Assembly (NCBI GenBank): GCA_037126765.1
Contig: JBBCBC010000032.1
Span: forward strand, 1,364,001-1,428,000
Direction: 5' to 3'
Source: Stenogyne calaminthoides
Taxonomy: Eukaryota; Streptophyta; Magnoliopsida; Lamiales; Lamiaceae
Length of the DNA: 64,000 nucleotides
Shown one piece after another: positions 48,621 through 59,544 of the stretch. Each line of letters opens with the position of its first letter. Position 1 is the first letter of the stretch. The notes beneath the pieces are model-generated. The model saw only the letters and a list, made by a program, of their open reading frames with translations, had not been told where the DNA came from and did not search any database. Made by a program: the position numbers and the translations under genes.

Positions 48621-48969
48621 CAATTACAATATTATTGTAGATTAAATATTTTAAACATTTTATTAATATAATTAATGTAATTATAGACATAATTTTAGTT
48701 TTTAATATTGTATATATATAATATACTTCCTCCATCTCGAAAAAAGTTTTACATTTTATCATTTTGGGAGTCCCAATCAAAGTTTTGCATTTTCTTTTTT
48801 GAAAATTTGTGGTTCTATTTTTCTTAATAATTATTTCTATTTTTATTCAAAATTACTTCGATTGAGAATCAATAGACTCAATACCCACCTCTCTAATCAC
48901 TCTATTTCAAAATACTTAATTTCTATTTTAAAATCCTTCAAACAATTAGACTTTTTCCAGCGATTTTGT

Positions 48970-49573
48970 ATAATATTAAGATTAAGATTAAAATATATAG
49001 TATTAAGATTAATATATAAAAAAATCTACTTAAATCTCTCCCTCAAATCTTATCAAATATCATATTTGTATATCAACATTTGAAAAATCTTCTTCTCTTT
49101 CCAACCAAATATCACTTATGAAAAAATATTTCTCGAAATTCAAAACTAAGAAAGCAAGAAATATACAAAATTAAATCATATTAATAAATTTATTAAATTA
49201 GAAAAATCGCTATGAATAGAAAAAAAAAGAAACTCATTTATAATCAATTCATAACACAAATTACTTAATTCATAATATTAGGATTAAGATTAAAATATAT
49301 AGTATTAAGATTAATATATAAAAAAATCTACTTAAATGTCTCCCTCAAATCTTATCAAATATCATATTTGTATATCAACATTTGACAAATCTTCTTCTCT
49401 TTCCAACCAAATATCACTTATGAAAAATTATTTCTCGAAATTCAAAACTAAGAAAGCAAGAAATATACAAATAAAGTCATATTAATAAATTCATTAAATT
49501 AGAAAAATCGTTATGAACAGAAAAGAAAAACTCATTTATAATCAATTCAGAACACAAATTACTTAATTCATCA
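48970..49573. repeat. Tandem direct repeat, two units of about 302 bp
   Basis: ATAATATTARGATTAAGATT through CAAATTACTTAATTCAT occurs from about 48970 and again from about 49272 with few changes. A shorter third partial copy of the tail follows near 49580. AT-rich, non-coding. Confidence 0.85.
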
Positions 49574-50075
49574 AATAAAAAAAAAATTATTTATAATTAA
49601 TTCAGAACTCAAATTATTTATCTTAATACTCCCTGCAATATACATAACAAATTCATCAAATTAGAAGAATCATTATGAATAAAATTACAACCGCTAAAAA
49701 TTAAAAAATACGTATATTTATCCTCAAAACAATTCACACTAACTAATTTAAAACTCAAATTACTTACCTCAATACTTCATGTAATATGATACATTGGTAG
49801 ATATATTTTTGTAAGTGGGACGTGGGCGATAATCAATACTTATACTTAATATATGATATTTATTGTGTCGAAAAAAGATATATGATATACATATGGATAA
49901 ACATAGTTTAAACGCTTATCTTATACTTAATATATATGATACTATATACATGGATTTAAACGTATTTAATTTACATTTTAATATTTAATTTAACTTTTAA
50001 TGAGAGTGCACGATTTTAAAATAAAATAATCTGATTGAATTGAGTTTTACGCAAATTGACTTTCGCCACATAAGC

Positions 50076-50163
50076 TGAATCAGGTTTACCAATATATATA
50101 TAGTATTTAAGATTAAGATTGAATCAGGTTTACCAATATATATATAGTATTTAAGATTAAGAT
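50076..50163. repeat. Tandem direct repeat, two units of 44 bp
   Basis: TGAATCAGGTTTACCAATAT onward is repeated from 50120. Each unit ends in ATTAAGAT repeats. Confidence 0.9.
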
Positions 50164-50860
50164 TAAGATACTGTAGCCTGAAATATTTCAAGATCTTTCC
50201 AAGATCAAAGGCTGGCTCGAAGTTTGTGCCAATTGGGGCATGCCTTTACTTAACAAAACAACTACCAACGGAAAAACCCAATTTGCCATACAAAATCATG
50301 ATTAGATAGACGACTAATTATCGGCAGTTTAGCTTTATTAATCTTGGCTTATATATTTTAATTAGAAAAGGGAACCATCAACCAGTTATACTGCGTATTT
50401 CATTGCAGTGAATAATCATGTAATACTTATTACCATGAAACCTATTTTTTATTGTACTAAAGACGGTTAGTTGCAATAGTCTCCAAAAGTAATTAACTGC
50501 TTTATTGTCGTTTATATAAAGTCGCCACTAATTGATGAACATAATTTTGACTTGAACCAAATGGAATATATATATGTATGAAGCTTAGATTAGGGAGATC
50601 TAAATAATGATGACAATCTTCTTTGTAGAATCGCTAAAAAAAAAGTGCATTTATGATTTAACGATGCTTTTGACGGGCGAAAGTCAATAGTAGATTTGAG
50701 TGTCGCAAAATTTTGCAACGAATTTGGAGCACATAGCCAACTTGAAACCACAACAAATATCGTCATAAATTTGAGACGATCACTTGGTTGTTGCAAAATA
50801 TTTTTATTTGTTAAATAATTACATAAAGTCATAAAGTATTTGTTACGTCCTTGTGCCTAG
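50164..50860. other. AT-rich intergenic sequence
   Basis: No gene recognised. The open frame 50590-50832 (minus) has no known motif. Confidence 0.5.
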
Positions 50861-51010
50861 GAGAGTGTATTAGGGATATTAACTTTTTATAAGTTCGAAC
50901 TTTTAAATGAGATAAAATTCTTTTATGATATTAGAGCCTTCAGGCTCACGCTCAGAACTTGAGTTCGATTTCCGTAGAAAGCAACTCCACCCGTATTAAA
51001 TTGTCAACTC

Positions 51011-51903
51011 TGTTGTTAGTCAAAATATTTGTTTAGATGATGTGGCTTTGAATTTCAACCAACAAACAAAGTCAAGTGTTTGATTTCTTGACAAATAACA
51101 CTCGGAAATTCTTTTATTTCTTTCCTTCGCAAAGTAACAACTTCGTATCTGAATTTGACCAAAAGTCCCTTCTTTATTGGATTTAATCCTATTTATATTA
51201 CATTCATCAGCATGAGGTGCCGATTTTCCTTTCTTCATCTCTTGATTCATCGCCACCTGGTCTAGATGAGAGTGTTGCTTGAACTTTTTGGGTTGAAACT
51301 TGTTGAACAAGCTTCCAGGCAGGCTGCTCAGTCATGCTTATATTGCCTTATGGCTCGAATAGAATTGAATAGGAACGTTGCTCGGCCCAGCCGAGTAGGA
51401 GTGTTGCTCGGTCCCTCGGCCACGCAGGTAATGTGGAAGCCGAGCTAGGTGTATGGTGTTTGCCGCGCGATTTATGGCGAGATCGATCGATCCTCGCTTG
51501 AGGTCAAAAGGCCGAACTCCTTCTCGTGGCGGTTGTTCGACTGTCCTTCATCCTTACCCGGACAGAGAGCCTTCGAGTCTTTTTATCAGAAGCACAAACC
51601 ACTGAGGATGCTTATGAAAGTGAATTAGGGGGCAAAGAATTCGCATATGATGAAGAGAAAAAGTAAAATCCCTCCACAAGTCTACTGTCCGTAGACTTCA
51701 ATTCCCATTATCTGCTTCCTAGGACGAGCAGGCTCATTCCGCAGGATACTACCCGAGGGGACCGATCATGCTGCTCACCCGCCGAGGCGGGCAACCAAAC
51801 AGGAGTCCATCATCATCTCTGACTCATTCGAAACACCTGGATAGGGCCTATCCAGCTTATCCCTTTGACCATTGAAGCAGGTCATTATTGACTGCTATCA
51901 ACA
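51011..51903 (-). mobile_element. 3' LTR of the Tat element (893 bp)
   Basis: TGTTGTTAGTC ... CTATCAACA. It pairs with 62186-63077. The open frames at 51020-51310 and 51266-51448 recur in the other LTR and are not genes. Confidence 0.95.
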
Positions 51904-51918
51904 ATAGCCCCCAGGTCG
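51904..51918 (-). other. Polypurine tract of the Tat element
   Basis: Reading minus, ACCTGGGGGCTAT ends directly at the 3' LTR; the G5 core is the likely plus-strand primer. Confidence 0.7.
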
Positions 51919-52236
51919 GTTGGTTGGAGAATCCGACAGAGCGGGCTGTATCTCTACTCCTGCCGAGGACCGGGATGGAACCCTTGCTCGGCCCATGGTC
52001 TTTTCTTATTCGGTATTGGTTAAAAATAAACTTATCCTCCAAGAAATGAGGTGACTCCTCGGGTTCCGACTTGTCTGATTCGCACCGACTTTGGGCGGCG
52101 TTCCACGGCTGTAATCATTGCGAGTGGGCGACGCGCTGCTCGGTTTTGAGGGGGTGCCGACCACGCGCCCTTATCTTTGCAGATTAGTCCCTCGATATTT
52201 TGAAATTGCGGGGTAGGCACCTAAAAAAATTGGGTC

Positions 52237-52244
52237 TATAAATA
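52237..52244 (+). promoter_or_regulatory. Candidate TATA box of the Tat antisense unit
   Basis: TATAAATA on the plus strand lies 213 bases before the ATG at 52457. It is followed by a pyrimidine-rich stretch suited to a transcription start. It is not in the LTR, so the antisense unit may have its own promoter. Confidence 0.55.
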
Positions 52245-52456
52245 CCTCTTTTTCACACTTTTTCCATCTCTTTTCGTTTTTTCTCATTGCATTCAGACTT
52301 AAAACGTAGAAAACTAAAAAACCCTTTCTCACCGTTCACCTTCGAAATCTCCGGCAACTCTTCGTCTTCGACCGGTCTCCGTTCGATTCCTTCTATAGGT
52401 AAAACCTGAATATTTTCCCTTTCTAGTTTATCCTGTTTGTTGTTGGTATAGAACAT

Positions 52457-55138
52457 ATGGAGGTGAGCACTTCTAGTTCAAGCAACGCGGCACGGCAGGC
52501 CCGCCGCCGTTTGTTAGGTAAAGGCCCGATTGGCGAAGTCTCTAGTGCTCCGGTGGCAAAAGGGCCGGTGATTCATGTTTCCGATAGTGCTTCTTTACAC
52601 GATACTTCCGACGTGATTCGGAGTGTGGGGTTGGAAAATTCTGAGGATGGCCATGAAGGCGTTGGCGGCCGAGGGGGGGTATGGTTTCAAAACCTTTTGA
52701 AAAACCTCCGAGCCCCTCTTACGAGGCCTACGTTCGGGAGAACGTGTGCCCTCCCCAAGTTCAGCCCCGCAAGATGGCGGAGATGGGTTTCGGGGCCTCC
52801 GACGTGGGGAGTGTAATGAAGGAGGCCCAACTTCTTAAACTTCGGCGGAGATTTCGGGTTCCGCAAGATGTCTTCTTTTTCGCTCCTGCAACCGGCGAGA
52901 GGGCCGATCAGCCCTCTAGGGTGTATTGCGGTTAACCTTGACACCATGGAGGTTGGGATAAGGTTCCCCCTCCACTCGGCTATCTCCAGATTGCTCGTCG
53001 AGTGGAACATTTCGCTGACTCAAATGCACCCTAACGGGTGGTGGATCATAATGGGGGTTCTAACCTTGTTCAGGCTAGAACATTGCTCGGCCTTCCCAAA
53101 TGCTCGGGAACTCGCCTCCATCCTTCAGATTTTGGATTCTTCAGGCAATCCGGGGTGGTGTCATGTCAAGGCTCAATCTCATATAAAATTGGTAGAGAAA
53201 GTGCCGACCAAGTTGAAAAACTGGAAGCAAAAATTCTGGTTTGTGGGGGGCGACTGGCGTAGCTGGGATGGGTCGAGCAATCGGGATGCTCGGCTCGACG
53301 TGCCTACCGATTATCAGCGTTTAAAAAGTAAGATTGTGGCTCTTTCATTAAACATAATTGTACTAATTTTAACTTCTTTCTTTGTTGGCAGAACCAGACC
53401 CGTTGCCGAGCAGTCACCCCTGGGAATCTTTTAAAGAAGTTGTCAATCTTATCCGTACTCGCCCTTTCCGTGCTCGGTCTGTTAGCTATCTATCTACCAG
53501 TCTTCGACGTGAAGAAGCCAAACTCCGAACTGCCTCACCACGACCCGCTTACAAATTTAACGCCAAACTCGAACTCAGCCTCACCACGACCCCGTCTGAT
53601 TTCAACGATTAGATACATTCTTTAGTACTTTCCCCTTTTAAATGCTCTTTCCACTGCCCTTTTCTTATTCGTTTTCTTATTTCGTAGAAACTCCCTTGAT
53701 AATTGTTGATTGGCCCGCTGGTCCCGCTGATTTTGAGGAAATGGGTCGTCGTTTGAGCGTGGGTGAGCTCCAGAAAATGGCGAAGGAGAGGGAAGAGCAT
53801 GAGGAGAAGAAGAAAGTAGATGATGCTGCCTCGGCTGCTTTGGCCGAGCATGGGAGTTCCAGGCATAAGAAAAAGAAAGCTCCCACATCTTCCCCTGCCG
53901 AGGCAACTTCTCGGCCGAAGAAAATGGTGGTACGCGACATCTTGGCAGAGGAAGAGGAGACTGGGTCGCCACCCCCCAAACGCGCCTCTACCCGAGGTCC
54001 CTCGGCCATAGGGGCGAGTTCTGCAGCCGGTCCCCAGCCACGGGACGAGGGGGGGCCTTATCTCTGAAACTAGCCGAGATCCCCGTGACCATTCTTTCTT
54101 GGGATGGGATACCAGCCGTGCTGAGGAGTGAGTCTTTTCTTGATTTATTATATATCTCTTTTTTTTTTTTAAGAATTATCCTCATACCATACTTTTTTTC
54201 CTAGGATTGCTAGGTTTTGGTTGAAATATCCGGATGATGTTGAGCAATATATGTGCTCGGCCGACCCCGACCCCATCGCCCAACTGCCCGATCCTCTGAA
54301 ATTTCCCACTCTTGGGGTTACTAGATCGCACACCACCGAGCTGGAAAAATAGCTTCAACTCAACAACGTTCAAGACAACCTTAGGACGAGCATTATCATG
54401 GGTAGCCACGCACTGATCGCGGCCGAATTTGTTGGTTCTCAAATTGTCGTCCTTCAAGGTGTGATGGATAAGCTTGATGAGAAGAACTGGGCAGTGGAGG
54501 AGAAGAAGAAAGAGGCCTTGGCTGAGGTCGAAAATCTGAAGAAAACGGTGGCCGAGCTTGAGAGCTCAAAGCATTGGCTGAAAACCGAAAAAGCGGATCT
54601 GGTCGGGGAGAGGAAGAAACTGGAAGGGGAGGTGTCCTCGCTAGTTTCCAAAGCTAACGATCTGCAGGACAACCTTCAAAAGACCCAGCAGGAAGTGGAG
54701 GATCTCAAAACGGCCATGGTTGAGATGGTGTTGAAAGTAGAGCACGATGGCACGGTTAACTATGGCTATCTTTATGCCGCTGGTGACAACATTAGCCAGG
54801 TCCATCAGCTGGCTCCTGAGTTCGACTTGCAGCCTCTCTTCCGTGAGCTATTAAAAAGCCTGGCGGACAATCCACCCAACAACGTTCCCCTCCCACTCAC
54901 TGATTTGGTCGGGCTAGGATGTCAATTTCCTCCGAAGACCAAATTGATGGATACTCAACAAGATTCAATGGATGAGGAAGGAATGGTCCAGGGATCTTCC
55001 AGCCCAGCCGATCAAGCTATGGAGTCTGGTCGAGCAATGGAGAATGTTGCAGCGGAAGCAGTGGCCGAGGAGGTGAATGTTGTTGAGCCCGGGCCGAGCA
55101 TTGATCCAGCTGAGGAGAATCTGCCGCCGACCGAGTAA
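52457..55138 (+). pseudogene. Antisense gene of the Tat element, multi-exon, with C-terminal coiled coil
   Basis: It starts MEVSTSSSSNAARQARRR. The block IRFPLHSAISRLL ... MHPNGWWIIMG ... KNWKQKFWFVGGDW (about 52950-53265) resembles the plant 'putative gypsy type transposon' domain (Pfam PF04195, from memory). Candidate introns at 53328-53391 (64 nt, GTAAGA donor) and 54128-54204 (77 nt, GTGAGT donor) restore the downstream frame. A further acceptor is at 53687. After the last intron comes ARFWLKYPDDVEQYM. Then a long coiled coil (about 54440-54740, VENLKKTVAELESSKHWLK) and an acidic tail reach a stop at 55136-55138. Breaks: frame changes at G7 runs 52673-52679 and 54049-54055, another near 52920, and an in-frame TAG near 54350. 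Function unknown; related antisense frames are known in Tat elements. Confidence 0.7.
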
Positions 55139-56030
55139 GCTTGCCTCCCCCCATATCATCTGGCGAAAAGCCAATCTCATCATAGAGGATATGATAATGT
55201 GGGGATTCTTCACCGATCTTGCTTTCTTTCCAGTCTGAACTTCTAAAAACTCTGCTCTCGTTATTTACCAGTACTTTCTAAGTTTAAAGTTTGTAAGGAC
55301 AAGTGCATGGTTGTAATGCCCCCTTTTTTGTTACTTGGTGATGTATCTAATGCTACTATTATCTTTTTGATGCTTATCGATGAGTTTATTTGTATCTTGG
55401 CTTACTTTGCTTAGTATTCTCGTTGATCGTCTTGTTTAGGTGCGGTCTTTGATCGTCTTACTTGTTAAATGCAATCTTTGACCGTCTTATTTTGTTACTC
55501 GTCTTATTTGGACGCGAGGATGTCTAGCTCGACGTATAGTTGTCTTACTTTTGTGCAACTTTGCCGTCTTATTGTTATGCGGCCTTGGGCTAGAGCTCGG
55601 GTTGGTCGCCCCTATTCTTATAGTGGGGGTGACCGGATAATCTTGGACTTAACCATTTACAGGCTTCATCCATCGCCCTTTTTTTTTTTTTACCTTTCGG
55701 ACCCGAGCTATGCCGTTGGTCGGCTCGGCCCGGGTAGAGTATTTTCAGCGTCGTCTTGCTCGCTTTACTCGGCCCAGTATATGCTACACACTAGTTTATG
55801 TGTTTTTTCGAATAGAATTAACAATACACAAAGGTGTGTTACAAGTTTTTTCTTTTTTATATATGTATTATTTTACAAACAAACGTACATCCGAAATACT
55901 CAAACGAAAACTAGTTGCATATGAGCGGTATCTTAACTATATTGTACTCATTTCATTTTTACTGTTTTGTTTTCTTTCTTTTTTTTAAAGAGAAAAAAGA
56001 TAATAGACGAGAAACGTAATACCTATAAAC
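55139..56030. other. Spacer between antisense unit and integrase of the Tat element
   Basis: T-rich plus-strand sequence after the antisense stop, presumably its 3' UTR and the end of the pol transcript. The overlapping frames 55469-55924 and 55710-55988 show no recognisable domain. No canonical AATAAA stands out. Confidence 0.45.
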
Positions 56031-57140
56031 TTATTGATAATATTTCTTAAGGTTGGCCGCGTTCCAGGAATATTGGGTTGGCATGTCCTCTTTATCCAAT
56101 AGCTCGTAAGCTCCGTTTGGCAGTTTGTCTTGGATACGGTATGGCCCCTCCCATGTTGGGCCGAAAACTCCGGGTGGTACTCCTGTTATTTTGCGTAAAA
56201 CCAAATCTCCCACTTGAAAAGTCCTGATCTTCACTTTGGAGTTGTAATATTTTGTTGACCTTTGCTTGTACACGGCATTCTTGGTTTCAGCATGCAAACT
56301 CTTCTCATCCAAAAAATCGAGCTCAGCTTCCAAAGCCTCGTTGTTTGGTTGTTCCCCGAAGTTGAGGACCCGGTGTGTGGGTGTACCGAGCTCGACCAGT
56401 ATCATTGCTTCGGATCCATATGCTAGCGCGAAAGGAGTTTCACCCGTGGACGTACAATGCATAGTGCGATAAGACCACATGACATCCGGTAATTCGCGCC
56501 CACATCTTCTTGAGATCGTCGGGTCTAGTCTTCAAAGTGCGCTTGATGATCTTGTTAACTGCTTCGACCTGACCATTAGCTTGAGGATGGTAAGGTGTGG
56601 AGAAATGTTTCTTGATTTGCCACCTTGCCAGAAAAGTGTGGATGCGGTTTCCGTCAAACTGCTTTCCGTTATCCGTAACTATTGACTGGGGAAGCCCGAA
56701 TCGACAGATGATCGTTCGCCATATAAACCGGATCATTCTACTTTGGGTTACTTTCTTCATTGCTTCTCTCTCGCCCATTTGGTGAAGTAATCGACCGCTA
56801 CAACTGCGAACTTGAATCCTCCTTGAGCGATGGGAAAAGGACCGATGAGATCAATTCCCCACTTAGCGAATGGCCAAGGACTGTAGACTGAAACCAATTC
56901 CTCGGGTGGGCAACGGATGCCTGGGGCAAACACCTGGCACCGATGGCATGACCGAGCAAGATTGATGGCGTCCTGTTTCATGCTTGGCCAATAGTAACCT
57001 TGGCGAATGGTTTTGAATGCCAAAGCTTGCCCGCCTGAATGGTTGCCGCAAACACCTTGGTGGATTTTAGCTAGCACAATCTGTCCCTGTTCAATAGTTA
57101 TACAAAGAAGTAAAGGAAGGGAATAACCTCTTTTGTACAA
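56031..57140 (-). pseudogene. Tat element integrase
   Basis: It would insert element cDNA. Minus strand: zinc-binding HHCC (HQGVCGNH ... CHRC), then catalytic-core blocks WGIDLIGPF and VAVDYFTKW. The second aspartate is in IVTDNGKQFDG and the glutamate in HPQANGQVEAVNK. The C-terminal part has GETPFALAYGSEA and ends LGPTWEGPYRI-like text before NAANLKKYYQ and the stop at 56031. All DDE residues are present, but single-base frameshifts near 56770 and 56485 split it into three frames. Confidence 0.85.
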
Positions 57141-59544
57141 TCATTGCTCTACCACGGTAACATGAGCAGCACGCATCCTCAGCTGACGTGCCTTTGTCGG
57201 GTCACTCGGTAAAGCCCCAGTCTGAAAATATCGCAATATGGGAGTCATCCAGGTTTCTTCTTCGATGTCGACCTCCATTTGCATGATGGTCGAGTTCACA
57301 ATTGATGATAGAGATTGGGTGGTGACAGTTACGTCTATCAGGTCGACCTCACCTTCAGTTGTGGCTAGTCGAGCCAAAGTGTCTGCCCATGAATTCATTT
57401 TTCTCGGAATTTGTTCAATGTATACCTGGGAAAATTGCTACATAAGCCCCTTGATGAAGGCCTGATAGCGAATCATTTGGTCGCCTTTTGCCTCGTATTC
57501 CCCCCTAAGTCGGCACACTATCAATTGAGAGTCGTTGTAGATCAGTACTCTCCTGACACCCAAAGCCATTGTTAAATGTAGGCCGACGATTAATGCTTCG
57601 TACTTAGCCTCATTGTTGGTCGCCGGAAAATCGAAACGGCCGAGTTGAAAACCTGTCGGGTTGGGCTAATTAATACTACTCCTGCCCCGACACGAGTTGT
57701 CGTGGACAACCCATCAACATACATGTGCCATGGCCGATCAAGGTCCTTATTTGGGCCTTGGGGATACGTGAGCTCGGCCAAGAAATCCTCCATGACCTGT
57801 CCTTTGATGGCTGTTTGGGGAGCGAATGTGATCCTGAATTGCCCAATCTCTAGTGACCATTTGAGGAGCCGACCAGCTGAGTCGGGTCGATGTAAAGCTT
57901 GTCGGAGTTGGAAAGTAGTAAGCACTTCTATTTGATGATCGAAAAAGTATGCCCGGAGCTTTCGGACACTCATAACGAGTGCATAAGCCAATTTCTCTAA
58001 AGGAGAGTATCGAATCTCAGCATCCCGGAGTATTTGACTCACATAGTATACGGGTAGTGTTGCTCGGCTCTCCTCTCGTACTAACGCGACACTGATCGCT
58101 TACTCGGATGCAGCTAAGTAAAGGAAAAGCTTCTCTCCTGGTACAGGCTTTGATAAAGTTTGCGTATCAGCGAGGTAAACCTTTAAGGCTTCAAAAGCCG
58201 CCTGGCACTGCTCGGTCCATTGGAACTTGCCCTTTCTTAAGGCATCAAAGAAGGGCTTGCACCGGTCTCCGGTCTTAGAGATGAATCGGTTCAATGAAGC
58301 CAAACATCCTGTCAGCTTTTGCACTTCCTTGACATTTCGTGGGGGGTGAATATCGATGATTGCCTTTATTTTGGAAGGATTAGTCTCAATCCCTCTTTGG
58401 CTGACCATATGACCGAGGAACTTACCCGAATGGACTCCAAAGCTACACTTCTTCGGGTTGAGCTTCATTCGGTAAGCTCGAAGTATATCGAACGTTTGGG
58501 CTAAATGGCCCAGATGGTCATTTCGATGGAGGCTCTTTACCACTATATCATCGATGTACACTTCCACTGAGTGGCCGAGGTGCGCATCGAACATTCTATT
58601 TACAAGACGTTGATACGTTGCTCCTGCGTTCTTCAAACCAAAAGACATCTGTTCCCAGCAGTACATATTTTTCTCATTGCAGAAGGATGTATCTTCCTGA
58701 TCATCGGGATGCATCGGAATTTGATGGTATCCCGCAAAAGCATCCATGAATGTCATCAGCTCATGGCTGACCGTATTGTCGACCAAGTGATCAATATGGG
58801 GCATCAGAAAGTTATCTTTCGAGCATGCTTTATTCAGATCCGTGAAATCAATGCATAAACGCCATGAGCTATTTGCTTTTCTCACTAATACGAGATTTGC
58901 TAACCATCTCGGGCTCTTCACCTCTCGAATTAACTTATTGTCGAGTAACTTCTTAATCTCGATACTAATTGCTTCATATTTCTCGAGATCGAACTTCCGA
59001 TGTTTTTGGATAACTGGTTTCGAGTCCAGATTTAGATTTAATTTGTGGCACGCCACCATTGGATCGATTTCGATCATGTCCTCGTGAGACCAGCAAAAAC
59101 ATCGAGATTCGCCTTTAGGAAAGAAATTAACTCCTCCCGCAAGGGATTTAGGAGCTCAGACCCAATCAACACTTCCATTTCAGGTCGAGTAGGATGCACT
59201 GATATGGCCTGCAACTCCTCAACTGGGGTTGCCGGGCGTTTCTCGCGCTTTTGTCGGGGATCCTGGATAAGGCCGGCGGTTTGTAAACCATCCTCGTACG
59301 GCTCGTACCCAATTCTGGGGTCCAGGTCAGGCAGCTCCCTTTGGTGTGGCCGGGTATCCTCTTCCATGACCACCGTTTGATGCTCGACTGGTGGAGACGT
59401 CACTTCATCAACGTTATTTCCTCCGGAAGGGGTACTCGACTCGCCCACCTCTCGCATCTCTACGTCTACCATGACCACCGTCTTGAACTTGGCCGGCCCT
59501 ATGGATAGTAGGCATTCCCAAGCTTTCCTTTGACCGCCTTTCAC
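57141..59544 (-). pseudogene. Tat element reverse transcriptase with two RNase H domains
   Basis: RT (58100-59077) is long and well kept: LVLVRKANSSWRLCIDFTDL, MPFGLKNAGATYQ-like block, and the catalytic VYIDDIVVKS with YIDD at 58547-58558. RT is followed by a TAA near 58100, the first RNase H (SPLEKLAYALVMSVRKLR) and the second, archaeal-type RNase H (WHMYVDGLSTTTRVGAG, about 57690-57740). A frameshift near 57650 and stops near 57440 and 57141 break the rest. N-terminally, a Pro/Glu-rich linker (59074-59544) joins the RT after a one-base shift near 59090 in the DVFAGL block. Confidence 0.88.

Noticed and set aside
52399..52451. 5' UTR intron of the Tat antisense gene
   Set aside because: GT and AG are present, but 53 bases is below the usual minimum for plant introns and there is no frame to test it.
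55469..55988. Membrane-like open frames between the Tat antisense unit and integrase
   Set aside because: Two overlapping frames in T-rich sequence that give chance hydrophobic peptides; position fits the 3' UTR.
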